A DNA stretch of 64,000 bases from the NCBI GenBank assembly GCA_037127315.1, contig JBBBDQ010001122.1, positions 5,056,001-5,120,000 on the forward strand, written 5' to 3'. How positions within the stretch are numbered: position 1 is the first letter of the stretch; each line of letters starts with the position of its first letter. The DNA comes from Ascarosepion bandense. Lineage: Eukaryota > Mollusca > Cephalopoda > Sepiida > Sepiidae. Below, one piece after another: positions 46,410-56,921 of the stretch. A program made the translations under genes and the position numbers. A model generated the notes under the pieces. It saw only the letters and a list, made by a program, of their open reading frames with translations. It had not been told where the DNA came from and searched no databases.

Positions 46410-49400
46410 ATGTCTATTAAGATAGCCAGTATAAATGCGAAGGGCCTGAGGGATCGGGGTAAGGCGGCTCGCCTGCTTCGTGACCTCTTGTCCTTCGGCG
46501 TGGATGTGGCCGCGATCCAAGAGACTCACTTTGTTTGCGAAGTCGACTCGTGTGTGCTGTCTAACGACTTTGTCGTCTATTCAGCATATGGGAGCCGGCT
46601 GGCCAGAGGTGTTTCTTTGCTGGTCAAGCGTACCCTGGACGCGAGGGTTGACCTTGTCCATGTCGGTGCCGAGGGCCGGCTGATCGTGGCCGATATTGCA
46701 GTGAAAAGCAAGTCGTTCCGGCTGATTGTGGTTTATGCGCCCAATGTTCAAGGTGAGCGTGTCTCTTTCTTTCGGCTGTTGGAGCCCTTCATGGTGCATT
46801 CAACACGGCTAATCTTAGTTGGGGACTGGAATGCCGTCCTAACCCCCAAATGGGATAGAGGGAGGGGCGCTAGCGGGTGGAGTGGTGATCGTAGCCTGGT
46901 TGATCTGATCGGCGAATTTGGTCTCGTCGATAGATACCGGGTCGATCATCCGGATGGGAGCATGTGGACGTGGACGCGTAGTTGGCCTTCTACCCGGGTA
47001 TCTGCGTACCTGGATAGGATGTTAGTGAGAGCAGCCGACATAGACTTCTTAGAATGTCCAACGTTCCACTGGTTAGGCTACTCGGACCACAAACTCGTTT
47101 GTGCCCGTGTGGCGTTAGAATTTAGGCCTAGGTTGGCTGGTTATTGGAAGTTCAATCAGTCCTTACTGGACAGGCGGGACTTTCGTGACCAGCTGACAAG
47201 ACTAGTTCAGAGGGCGTTAATTCGGCGAGTCATTGGGAGTAAGTGGTGGGTTAACCTTAAGGACTCCATTAGGTCTTTCGCCACCAGGTATAGCCAACGG
47301 CTCAACCTAGATAAGGCTGCGGAGGCAAAAACACTTAGTGCTAATTTCGCCCGGGCGGAGGCTGGTGGGGATCCCCTAGAGATAGCCTTAGCAAGGGAGG
47401 CCCTGGAGCGCTCGACTAGCGGGCGCTACATGGGCCAGGTAATTAGGGCTAAGTTAAGCAAGATGTCTTCCGAAGCTGTGAACATGGGCGCAGAACTGCG
47501 CAAGGAAGAAATTCGCCATGCCGGCGACCGGTACATTCGAGAGGTGCGCGACCCGGAGGGACATCTCCTTAGGTCCACTGACGACATGTGCGAGGCGTTC
47601 CGGCAGCATTTCGAACACCGATTTACCAAGGAGCCTGGTCTCCGTGACGAGGAGTTTCGCAGCTATTTGGCTGACTTTCCCCGGCTTTTGCCGGCTGAAG
47701 CGGCTAGCTGCGAAGGGGAGATTACGGAGGACGAAATCTACGTGGCTTTGAAGAAGGTCGGCAGTGGCAAGTCGCCAGGTTTGGATGGTTTGCCCTATGA
47801 ATTGTACTTGAGGATGTCGCACCTTTTTGTCCCGCTCTTGGCTGTCGTGTTCAACCACTGGTTTCGGCAGGGGTCCATCCCCGGTCGGATCACCAGGGGC
47901 GTGATCACGCTGTTGAGAAAAGGCAAGAAGGTTGGGAGGGAACTAGATGATTACAGGCCCATAACTCTGCTAAACACAGAGTTAAAGATTTTGGCCAAGA
48001 TCCTGACGAACCGCTTGCAGCTAGTTGCCGAGTCTCTGTTGGAACCGGATCAGACTTGTTCTGTGAAGGGACGAACAATTCAGAGCAACCTGCACTTGAT
48101 TCGCACGATCATAGAGGGTGTAGAAGACGACGATGAGGCCGCGCTGATCAATTTAGATCAGTCCAAGGCATTTGATAGGATTGACCATGGCTACCTGGCT
48201 GCTGTCCTGCAGGCCGCCGGATTCAAACCCGACTTCAGCCGCTGGATTAGCCTTCTGTATCGCTCCCCCAAGGCTGTGGTACAGGTGAACGGGAAGCTGT
48301 CGGGCGCTTTCGCGCTGTCTAGGTCGGTCCGACAGGGTTGTCCACTGTCTTCTCTCCTTTATGTCTTGGCGTTGGAGCCCCTCCTTCGCCGGCTAAGGGA
48401 CGAGACGGGCAGTCCGGTCCTGCGTGGAATTGAAGTCCCTGGTGGAGCTCGAGCCAGGGTTTCCGCGTACGCCGATGACGTAACGACCTTTGTGTCCTCC
48501 CGCAGGGACATAGAGGCGGTACAGCAGGCGCTTGTACGGTACGAGAAGGTGACAGGGGCCAGAATTAACTGCGACAAGTCATCCGGCTTGCGGTTAGGTG
48601 CCTGGAAGGGTGTTTCCCTCCGGGGGCCCTTCAGCTGGACGGACGGGCCGGTCAAAATCCTCGGAGTTTGGTTCGGTCCGGACTTACAGCTGGAGAAAAA
48701 CTGGTCTGAAGTACTGGCAAAGGTCGGCGCGTCGGTCAAGATTTGGCGTCGACGGGGTCTCTCCGTGAAGGGCTTGGCGGAGGTGTGTAACACATACCTC
48801 TTTCCCAGGATCCTTTACCGGCTGTCAGTACTTCCCCTTTGTGACGATCATGAGAAGGCGCTCGAGCGTTTGCTATTCTACTGTCTGTGGAGAGGACGCA
48901 AACACATGGTCGACAAAGGAGTCTGTTGCCTCCGTCCGTGTCAAGGGGGTCTGGGAATGCCACACTTGAGGAGCCACGTGCTCGCTTCGAGGTTGGCATT
49001 TCTCAGGCGCGCGTTGGAGGAAGATCGGTTGCTTGCGGGGGTAGTGAGGGACATGTTCCCTTGCCTTACCATCACTCCCCCGACCCTATGGCTGACCGTC
49101 AGGCCTTGGGTGCGACCGAAATTCCTGCTCGAATGTCTGGCGGCCTTGCAGGCCATTCCACGGTCCAGTGACCTTTCACAGCCTAGGAAAATCTTCTATC
49201 GGGGATTAGTGGAGGATGCCGTGAAGGATAAGCTATGGAGTAAGCTCGGCATGTCGAGAGTGGAGTACCGCTCTCATTGGTCTTGGGCGCCAGGTGCGGA
49301 TTGGCTCAGCAACTCTGAGTTTTCTCTGACCTGGCGATTGGCTCGGAATGGTTTGTCGCTCAATGACAAGCGTTTCGCAATGGGCCTGGCGGATTTGCCA

Positions 49401-49829
49401 GATTGTGAGCGTTGCAACCTTGGAATTAAGGAGACGTCTGCGCACGCCTTCTTCCTTTGTTCGCGCGTTCGCCCGTTGTGGGAGCGTGTCGGCGAGTTGA
49501 CTGCTCGTATCGCGCCGCGGGAGCTTGTGCTCATTGATCGCGCATACGCTGTGGACAATGTGTCGCCCCCGTACTCTGGAGTGAAGCGAATGGTGTTTCT
49601 GTCGCTACTGGCCACGGCTAGAATGGTGATTTGGATGACGCGTCTGGAGGAAGTCTTGCGGGGAGGTCGTCTTTCGGATCAGGATCTAATCCGATATTTT
49701 GAGCACCAGCTCAAAATGAAGATTAGAACTGAACGGAAACGACTGCACCCGACAGAGTTCAGCGAAAGGTGGGTATATGCAGCGAGCCTGGTTCGCGTGA
49801 CCGGGGCTAGCCTTGATTTTCTCTTTTAG
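46410..49829 (+). CDS. ORF2 protein of U8 (1139 aa, APE endonuclease and reverse transcriptase)
   Basis: All catalytic motifs are present: E38 (I-Q-E-T-H), D139/N141 (G-D-W-N), D226/H227 (S-D-H-K), RT D583 (N-L-D-Q-S-K) and D689/D690 (Y-A-D-D). It differs from U7 at scattered sites, for example F-P-R-I-L for F-P-M-I-L (shared with U9) and H-P-T-E-F-S-E-R-W-V near the end. In the C-terminal finger the histidine before the last cysteine is changed (H-A-F-F-L-C), but the C-X2-C-X9-H-X4-C ligands remain. It is a candidate active enzyme. Confidence 0.93.
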   Translation: MSIKIASINAKGLRDRGKAARLLRDLLSFGVDVAAIQETHFVCEVDSCVLSNDFVVYSAYGSRLARGVSLLVKRTLDARVDLVHVGAEGRLIVADIAVKSKSFRLIVVYAPNVQGERVSFFRLLEPFMVHSTRLILVGDWNAVLTPKWDRGRGASGWSGDRSLVDLIGEFGLVDRYRVDHPDGSMWTWTRSWPSTRVSAYLDRMLVRAADIDFLECPTFHWLGYSDHKLVCARVALEFRPRLAGYWKFNQSLLDRRDFRDQLTRLVQRALIRRVIGSKWWVNLKDSIRSFATRYSQRLNLDKAAEAKTLSANFARAEAGGDPLEIALAREALERSTSGRYMGQVIRAKLSKMSSEAVNMGAELRKEEIRHAGDRYIREVRDPEGHLLRSTDDMCEAFRQHFEHRFTKEPGLRDEEFRSYLADFPRLLPAEAASCEGEITEDEIYVALKKVGSGKSPGLDGLPYELYLRMSHLFVPLLAVVFNHWFRQGSIPGRITRGVITLLRKGKKVGRELDDYRPITLLNTELKILAKILTNRLQLVAESLLEPDQTCSVKGRTIQSNLHLIRTIIEGVEDDDEAALINLDQSKAFDRIDHGYLAAVLQAAGFKPDFSRWISLLYRSPKAVVQVNGKLSGAFALSRSVRQGCPLSSLLYVLALEPLLRRLRDETGSPVLRGIEVPGGARARVSAYADDVTTFVSSRRDIEAVQQALVRYEKVTGARINCDKSSGLRLGAWKGVSLRGPFSWTDGPVKILGVWFGPDLQLEKNWSEVLAKVGASVKIWRRRGLSVKGLAEVCNTYLFPRILYRLSVLPLCDDHEKALERLLFYCLWRGRKHMVDKGVCCLRPCQGGLGMPHLRSHVLASRLAFLRRALEEDRLLAGVVRDMFPCLTITPPTLWLTVRPWVRPKFLLECLAALQAIPRSSDLSQPRKIFYRGLVEDAVKDKLWSKLGMSRVEYRSHWSWAPGADWLSNSEFSLTWRLARNGLSLNDKRFAMGLADLPDCERCNLGIKETSAHAFFLCSRVRPLWERVGELTARIAPRELVLIDRAYAVDNVSPPYSGVKRMVFLSLLATARMVIWMTRLEEVLRGGRLSDQDLIRYFEHQLKMKIRTERKRLHPTEFSERWVYAASLVRVTGASLDFLF

Positions 49830-50517
49830 ATCTGATGGGCACATCGGGGTGGATTCCGTTGGAACCCCTCCCGTGGTTAAGGTAAGAAGTCTTTTTTGTG
49901 CCTAGTTAATGTGAGTGAATGTGTTTGTCCTAGCCTGTTCCCGGCTCCATTGCTTTTGTTATGATCCAGTTCGAGATTCCCATTGTCCACTATTATTTTG
50001 TCCCGTTTTCATTCTCGGCTGGGTCAGCCTTATATATTCTCCAGTCCAATTTATTTTTGTTCCCTGTTTCTCCATTCCACTTAGGAAGAGCGCTTCTTGA
50101 TTTTGTCTTTTAAGGCAGAATACAGCGGCCTCTTTAATTATGTGGGTGTGTTTGGGTCTTACTAACACTATGTATATGCTATTCATTTGAAATTGTTTTT
50201 GTTTTGGGGATTTTTGTTTCTTCATCCCCCCTTCCCATCATGTCATTTCATGTGAAAAATTTTAAAGTTATTTTTGTAAAATATTGTAAATACACAAATT
50301 TTTATGTACATTTGGGGCGTTTTTTAGGTCCCTGGTATGTTCTTGCGGTATTTTGGTGTATGATAAGTATGAGTGTTGATGGACAAATTTTTATGGTGAA
50401 TGAGAAAATTGTAACGTATGTATGGGTCGTGAATCTGATTAGCTAGGTATAGGATAGAGTTACTGAAGACCATCCCAAGTTTTGTTCCCCCTCCCTTTTT
50501 TTGGCCTTGTGCCATAA

Positions 50518-50550
50518 ATCTTTGTATTTTTACGAGAATAAATAAATACG
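50518..50550 (+). other. U8 3' hairpin, tail and eroded junction
   Basis: 50518-50526 pairs with 50531-50539 through six Watson-Crick pairs and two G-U pairs with one mismatch. The tail is AATAAATA. Only ACG of the core remains, and U9 then starts at TGGTTTTTTTTTGG. About 30 bases present at other junctions are missing. Confidence 0.6.
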
Positions 50551-50641
50551 TGGTTTTTTTTTGGCCTAAGATCAAAGTGTACTATCTGTTCCTCCGTGAT
50601 ACTTACTATTACTTTGGTTTAGTGTGACATTTTGTGCTCCG

Positions 50642-50660
50642 CCCAAGTTCATAGCTTGGG
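50642..50660 (+). promoter_or_regulatory. 5' UTR hairpin H1 of U9
   Basis: CCCAAG pairs with CTTGGG around TTCATAG. It is a fourth version of the stem, again fully paired. Confidence 0.65.
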
Positions 50661-50735
50661 TCGTGTAAAGTAGTGACCTGCAAAGGACGCGAAACACCGG
50701 AGGCAGGTGTCTCGCGCTTAGCCTCTTAAGAGGCA

Positions 50736-52768
50736 ATGGCCTCTGATAGGCCTGACGAGATCGTTCCGCCCACCTCGGCGTCGGTGGGAGGGAGTGAGGG
50801 GGACTGGCGGTTGCCTTCCACACCCCCCTCCACAGAAGAAGTACCAGCAGCACCAGGATTACCAGGGCTACCAACCCTACCAGCAGCACCAGCATCTCCG
50901 GTTCCCTCCACGTCTAAGGAGGATGGGCAGCGGAGTCCAGCAGCCACGGCCCCCCCTGCATGGCATGGACGGGGGGGACCATCCAGAGAGTGCTGAGAGA
51001 CTCTGCGTACTACGAGTCTCTCAGGGACAAGTACGCAAAGTTCGTCACGGGATCGGAGATCCTCTCGGTTCCCGAAACACTGAGCGACATCGAACCGAGG
51101 ATCCTATCCCTGCTGACCAAGGATCTGAAAAGCCGCAAACTTATCGGGGTCAGCAGGGACGTGGTGGAGGAGGCCATTAAGGCCCTAAAGATCAACGGCA
51201 AGATGGTGGCTAGGCGCAGCCACGCCATGTGGGATGTTCTGCTCGGTTCCGCGGAGGAAGCGAGAAAATTGGCCGGCACCATCATGCAGACGAAGACGCT
51301 ACACCTGGAAACGGAGTACATGGGCACGCGCAGATCGAAAATCACCCTCCACGGTGTGCCCATGGATATCTCGACGGACCATGTCGGGGTTTTCTTCACC
51401 CAATACGGCATGGTCGAGGAGGTGAAGGCGCTCACCTCGAAGCAAGGTTTCCTGACCGGTGACGTCACTCTACAGGTGACGGTCGCTCGAGAGAAGCTCG
51501 TAGACATCCCCAACATTATCACCTGCAGGGGAAGGTCGATCTTTGTGATCGTTGAGGGCAGGAAGCCCTTCTGCTGGGTCTGCGGGGACTCCAACCACGT
51601 GGCCAAGGTGTGCCCCACCAAGAATCCGGCACCCAAGCCCCAACCTCCGCAGACAGCTGCCGCCGCAGAAAAACAAGAGAAACCAGCAGAACCAAAGAGA
51701 GGCCCTGCGGAGCAAAAGGAAGGAGAGTGGAAGACGGTTGGCAAGAGAGGAACCAAACCCAAGAGCCAGCCGTCAGTGGAGAAACAGCCCACCAAAACAA
51801 CGGTACCTGCGTCCACTCCATCGCCCTCTCCCAAGCCAAAGGAGGCAGCAACTCCTCCCAGGAAGAAGGCGATAACACCCTCGCCAGCCAAGCAGGACGT
51901 TCTGCAGGGGAAAATCCAAAAACCCCCGGCAGAAGAACGGATGGAGGTCAGCACAGCAGAACCGGCAGCACAACCAAGGGCCTCATCCCTGAAGAGAAAC
52001 AGAGAGGAAGAGGATGAGCAGCAGCAGCAACAACACACCATCAAAGTACAGCGGAAAAGTCGGAGCAGCGACAGGAAGACGCACGTAGTCGTCTCGTTAC
52101 CCGGGTCTCCGGAGAGACCGAAAGACTCATACGCCAAGAAGGCAAGTAGCCTTCCGGCTTCCCCCCTCAAATCCGACCAGCCTCTTTCCCTTTCCCCGGC
52201 CTTCAAGCTGACCCCCCTGTTACCCAAAAAACCTCCCGCCCCCTCTCCCTCCAGTACTCCTACTGGTTCCCAGTCCAAGAAAAGGGGATCACTTCCGAAG
52301 GGGGAAGCCCTTATGAAAGTGGATGAGACTGAAGTCCCCAAGGAGTGGAACGCACAAAGGCGTGCCTTACTCAAACCGCTCCTGAAATTGAAAGAAATCA
52401 ATGGGAAATCATCAGAGGATCCATACAACTTTCCTGAAGCCCCCGGGGTAATTACCCTCCTAAGGACTACAGGGGGCAACCTCCGCGTGTGGGAACACGT
52501 GGAGGCGGTAGAGAAGCTCTACCCGAACATTCAGATGTTGTTAAGGAACACTCCGGAGCTACGGAAAATGGCTAAAAATTGTGCCGGGCGTCTCCCAGTT
52601 TTGCTCCACCCCGCTTTGTATAGGGTGGTAAAACTAATTTACCCTACGGACGTCGGCGGTATTGTCCGAGACGGACGGGTTACGTCTGACTTAGGAACAA
52701 GTTCCCTTGGACAGTCCGTCGGGGTCCTTTCCCCCAATGATTTTTACCCGGTATGTGCCCAGGTTTAA
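50736..52768 (+). pseudogene. ORF1 of U9, diverged, one frameshift near 50950
   Basis: The ATG follows GCCTC-TTAA-GAGGC and opens M-A-S-D-R-P-D-E-I-V-P-P-T-S. The frame is lost in a G/C-rich stretch near 50945-50965. The rest is open from 50960 (W-T-G-G-T-I-Q-R-V) to 52768. The RRM-like part reads I-T-L-H-G-V-P-M-D-I-S-T and the knuckle C-W-V-C-G-D-S-N-H-V-A-K-V-C. The linker has Q- and E-rich runs absent elsewhere. The C-terminal domain is well kept (P-G-V-I-T-L-L-R-T-T-G-G-N), but the end is V-C-A-Q-V instead of V-C-E. Protein identity to other units is visibly far lower than in ORF2. Confidence 0.85.
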
Positions 52769-52812
52769 AGTTGATACATGCGTTTCTTCTTTATATTTTA
52801 CAGGTTTAAAAG

Positions 52813-55800
52813 ATGTCTATCAAGATAGCCAGTTTAAATGCGAAGGGCCTGAGGGATCGGGGTAAGGCGGCTCGCCTGCTTCGTGACCTCTTGTCCTTCG
52901 GCGTGGATGTGGCCGCGATCCAAGAGACTCACTTTGTTTGCGATGTCGACTCGTGTGTGCTGTCTAACGACTTTGTCGTCTATTCAGCATATGGGAGCCG
53001 GCAGGCCAGAGGTGTTTCTTTGCTGGTCAAGCGGACCCTGGACGCGAGGATTGACCTTGTCCATGTCGGTGCCGAGGGCCGGCTGATCGTGGCCGATATT
53101 GCAGTGAAAAGCAAATCGTTCCGGTTGATTGTGGTTTATGCGCCCAATAAGCAAGGTGAGCGAGTCTCTTTCTTTCGGCTGTTGGAGCCCTTCATGGTGC
53201 ATTCAACACGGCTAATCTTAGTTGGGGACTGGAATGCCATCCTAACCCCCAAATGGGATAGAGGGAGGGGCGCTAGCGGGAGGAATGATGGTCGTAGCCT
53301 GGTTGATCTGATCGACGAATTTGGTCTCGTCGATAGATACCGGGTCGATCATCCGGATGGGAGTATGTGGACGTGGGCGCTTAATTGGCCTTCTACCCGG
53401 GTATCCGCATACCTGGATAGGATGTTAGTGAGAGTGGCCGACATAGACTTCTTAGAATGTCCAACGTTCCACTGGTTAGGCTACACGGACCACAAACTCG
53501 TTTGTGCCCGTGTGGTGTTAGACTTTAGGCCTAGGTTGGCTGGTTATGGGAAGTTCAATCAGTCCTTACTGGACAGGCGGGACTTTCGTGACCAGCTGAC
53601 AAGACTAGTTCAGCGGGCGTTAATTGGGCGAGTCATTGGGAATAAGTGGTGGGTTAGTCTTAAGGACACCATTAGGTCTTTCGCCACCCGATACAGCCAA
53701 CGGCTCAACCTAGATAAGGCTGCGAAGGCAAAGACACTTAGAGCTAATTTCGCCCGGGCGGAGGCTGGTGGGGATCCCCTAGAGATAGCCTTAGCTAGGG
53801 AGGCCCTGGAGCGCTCGACTAGCGGGCGCTACATGGGCCAAGTAATTAGAGCTAAGTTAAGCAAGATGTCTTCCGAAGCTGTGAATATGGGCGCAGAACT
53901 GCGCAAGGAAGAAATTCGTCAAGCCGGCGACCGGTACATTCGAGAGGTGCGCGACCCGGAGGGACATCTCCTTAGGTCCACTGACGACATGTGCGAGGCG
54001 TTCCGGCAGCATTTCGAACACCGTTTTACCAAGGAGCCTGGTCTCCGTGACGAGGAGTTTCGCAGCTATTTGGCTGACTTTCCCCGGCTCTTGCCGGCTG
54101 AAGCGGCTAGCTGCGAAGGGGAGATTACGGAGGACGAAATCTACGCGGCTTTGAAGAAGGTCGGCAGTGGCAAGTCGCCAGGTTTGGATGGTTTGCCCTA
54201 TGAATTGTACTTGAGGATGTCGCACCTTTTTGTCCCGATCTTGGCTGTCGTGTTCAACCACTGGTTTCGGCAGGGGTCCATCCCCGGTCGGATCACCAGG
54301 GGCGTGATCACGCTGTTGAGAAAAGGCAAGAAGGTTGGGAGGGAATTAGATGATTACAGGCCCATAACTCTGCTAAACACAGAGTTAAAGATTTTGGCCA
54401 AGATCCTGACGAACCGCTTGCAGCTAGTTGCCGAGTCTCTGTTGGAACCGGATCAGACTTGTTCTGTGAAGGGACGAACAATTCAGAGCAACCTGCACTT
54501 GATTCGCACGATCATAGAGGGTGTAGAAGACGACGATGAAGCCGCGCTGATCAATTTGGATCAGTCCAAGGCATTTGATAGGATTGACCATGGCTACCTG
54601 GCTGCTGTCCTGCAGGCCGCCGGATTCAAACCCGACTTCAGCCGCTGGATTAGCCTTCTGTATCGCTCCCCCAAGGCAGTGGTACAGGTGAACGGGAAGC
54701 TGTCGGGCGCTTTCGCGCTGTCTAGGTCGGTCCGACAGGGTTGTCCACTGTCTTCTCTCCTTTACGTCCTGGCGTTGGAGCCCCTCCTTCGCCGACTAAG
54801 GGACGAGACGGGCAGTCCGGTCCTGCGTGGAATTGTTGTCCCTGGTGGAGCTCGAGCCAGGGTTTCCGCGTACGCCGATGACGTAACGACCTTTGTGTCC
54901 TCCCGCAGGGACATAGAGGCGGTACAGCAGGCGCTTGAACGGTACGAGAAGGTGACAGGGGCCAGAATTAACTGCGACAAGTCATCCGGCTTGCGGTTAG
55001 GTGCCTGGAAGGGTGTTTCCCTCCCGGGGCCCTTCAGCTGGACGGACGGGCCGGTCAAAATCCTCGGAGTTTGGTTCGGTCCGGACTTACAGCTGGAGAA
55101 AAACTGGCCTGAAGTACTGGCAAAGGTCGGCGCGTCGGTCAAGACTTGGCGTCGACGGGGTCTCTCCGTGAAGGGCTTGGCGGAGGTGTGTAACACATAC
55201 CTCTTTCCCAGGATCCTTTACCGGCTGTCAGTACTTCCCCTTTGTGACGATCATGAGAAGGCGCTCGAGCGTTTGCTATTCTCCTGTCTGTGGAGAGGAC
55301 GCAAACACATGGTCGACAAAGGAGTCTGTTGCCTCCGTCCGTGTCATGGGGGTCTGGGAATGCCGCACTTGAGGAGCCACGTGCTCGCTTCGAGGTTGGC
55401 ATTTCTCAGGCGCGCGTTGGAGGAAGATCGGTTGCTTGCGGGGGTAGTGAGGGACATGTTCCCTTGCCTTACTATCACTCCCCCGACCCTATGGCTGACC
55501 GTCAGGCCTTGGGTGCGACCGAAATTCCTGCTCGAATGTCTGGCGGCCTTGCAGGCCATTCCACGGTCCAGTGACCTTTCACAGCCTAGGAAAATCTTCT
55601 ATCGGGGATTAGTGGAGGGTGCCGTGAAGGATAAGCTGTGGAGTAAGCTCGGCATGTCGAGAGTGGAGTACCGCTCTCATTGGTCTTGGGCGCCAGGTGC
55701 GGATTGGCTCAGCAACTCTGAGTTTTCTCTGACCTGGCGATTGGCTCGGAATGGTTTGTCGCTCAATGACAAGCGTTTCGCAATGGGCCTGGCGGATTTG

Positions 55801-56232
55801 CCAGATTGTGAGCGTTGCAACCTTGGAATTAAGGAGACGTCTGCGCACGCCTTCTTCCATTGTTCGCGCGTTCGCCCGTTGTGGGAGCGTGTCGGCGAGT
55901 TGACTGCTCGTATCGCGCCGCGGGAGCTTGTGCTCATTGATCGCGCATACGCTGTGGACAATGTGTCGCCCCCGTACTCTGGAGTGAAGCGGATGGTGTT
56001 TCTGTCGCTACTGGCCACGGCTAGAATGGTGATTTGGATGATGCGTCTGGAGGAAGTCTTGCGGGGAGGACGTCTTTCGGATCAGGATCTAATCCGATAT
56101 TTTGAGCACCAGCTCAAAATGAAGATTAGAACTGAACGGAAACGGCTGCACCCGACAGACTTTGGCAAAAGGTGGATATATGCAGCGAGCCTGGTTCGCG
56201 TGACCGGGGCTAGCCTTGATTTTCTCTTTTAG
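52813..56232 (+). CDS. ORF2 protein of U9 (1139 aa, APE endonuclease and reverse transcriptase)
   Basis: Open and complete, it starts M-S-I-K-I-A-S-L-N-A-K-G and carries I-Q-E-T-H, G-D-W-N-A-I, Y-T-D-H-K (threonine in place of serine), L-D-Q-S-K-A-F-D-R, Y-A-D-D and the C-terminal finger C-E-R-C-N-L-G. Some differences are unique (Q-A-R-G-V, N-K-Q-G-E-R, N-D-G-R-S-L), and others are shared with U8. The linker before it is shorter (44 nt) and ends TTTTACAG plus 9 nt before the ATG. It is much closer to the other units than its own ORF1 is. Confidence 0.93.
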   Translation: MSIKIASLNAKGLRDRGKAARLLRDLLSFGVDVAAIQETHFVCDVDSCVLSNDFVVYSAYGSRQARGVSLLVKRTLDARIDLVHVGAEGRLIVADIAVKSKSFRLIVVYAPNKQGERVSFFRLLEPFMVHSTRLILVGDWNAILTPKWDRGRGASGRNDGRSLVDLIDEFGLVDRYRVDHPDGSMWTWALNWPSTRVSAYLDRMLVRVADIDFLECPTFHWLGYTDHKLVCARVVLDFRPRLAGYGKFNQSLLDRRDFRDQLTRLVQRALIGRVIGNKWWVSLKDTIRSFATRYSQRLNLDKAAKAKTLRANFARAEAGGDPLEIALAREALERSTSGRYMGQVIRAKLSKMSSEAVNMGAELRKEEIRQAGDRYIREVRDPEGHLLRSTDDMCEAFRQHFEHRFTKEPGLRDEEFRSYLADFPRLLPAEAASCEGEITEDEIYAALKKVGSGKSPGLDGLPYELYLRMSHLFVPILAVVFNHWFRQGSIPGRITRGVITLLRKGKKVGRELDDYRPITLLNTELKILAKILTNRLQLVAESLLEPDQTCSVKGRTIQSNLHLIRTIIEGVEDDDEAALINLDQSKAFDRIDHGYLAAVLQAAGFKPDFSRWISLLYRSPKAVVQVNGKLSGAFALSRSVRQGCPLSSLLYVLALEPLLRRLRDETGSPVLRGIVVPGGARARVSAYADDVTTFVSSRRDIEAVQQALERYEKVTGARINCDKSSGLRLGAWKGVSLPGPFSWTDGPVKILGVWFGPDLQLEKNWPEVLAKVGASVKTWRRRGLSVKGLAEVCNTYLFPRILYRLSVLPLCDDHEKALERLLFSCLWRGRKHMVDKGVCCLRPCHGGLGMPHLRSHVLASRLAFLRRALEEDRLLAGVVRDMFPCLTITPPTLWLTVRPWVRPKFLLECLAALQAIPRSSDLSQPRKIFYRGLVEGAVKDKLWSKLGMSRVEYRSHWSWAPGADWLSNSEFSLTWRLARNGLSLNDKRFAMGLADLPDCERCNLGIKETSAHAFFHCSRVRPLWERVGELTARIAPRELVLIDRAYAVDNVSPPYSGVKRMVFLSLLATARMVIWMMRLEEVLRGGRLSDQDLIRYFEHQLKMKIRTERKRLHPTDFGKRWIYAASLVRVTGASLDFLF

Positions 56233-56921
56233 ATCTGCTAGTCGCATCGGGGTGGATTCCTTCGGAACCCCTCCCGTGGTTAAGGTAAAGTATTCTTTTG
56301 TGTACCTAGTTAATGTGAGTGAATGTGTTTGTCCTAGCCTGTTCCCGGCTTCATTGCTTTTGTTATGATCCAGTTCGAGATTCCCATTGTCCAGTGTTAT
56401 TTTGTCCCGTTTTTATTCTCGGCTGGGTCAGCCTTATATATTCTCCAGTCCAATTTATTTTGTACCCTGCTTCTCCATTCCCCTTTAGAAAGAGAGCTAC
56501 TTGATTTTGTCTTTCAAAAGCAGAATACAGCGGCCTCTTTATTTATGAGGGTGTGTTTGGGTCTTACTAACATGTTGTATATGTATTCATTTGAAATTGT
56601 TTTAGTTTTGGGGATTTGTTTCTTCATACCCCCTTCCCATCATATCATTTCATGTACAAATTCTTAAAGCTATTTTTGTATTATATTTGTAAATATCCAC
56701 AAATTTTTATGTACATTTGGGGCGTTTTGTAGGTCCCCGGTATGTTTCGCGGTATTTTGGTGCTTGATAAGTATGAGTGTTGATGGACAAATTCTTATGG
56801 TGAATGAGAAGCATTGTAACGTATGTATGGGTCCTGAATCTGATTAGCTAGGTATAGGATAGAGTATCTGAAGACCAACCCAAGTTTTGTTCCCCCTCCC
56901 ATTTTTCGGCCTTGTGCCATA

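Larger units (their letters stand above)
44325..50550 (+). mobile_element. Array unit U8 (full length, both ORFs open, mosaic)
   Basis: The 5' UTR and first ~50 ORF1 codons are of the U5/U6 type. From G-W-K-G-G-K-I-V-L-K-N the ORF1 is of the U7 type. ORF2 is open. The 3' end is the weakest match: its hairpin uses wobble pairs, and the junction to U9 has lost most of the target core (only ACG remains at 50548-50550). Confidence 0.88.

Noticed and set aside
51010..52479. A 489-codon open frame antisense to ORF1 of U9
   Set aside because: It is the mirror of a proline- and lysine-rich sense frame. Other units have only shorter antisense frames and no known domain appears.
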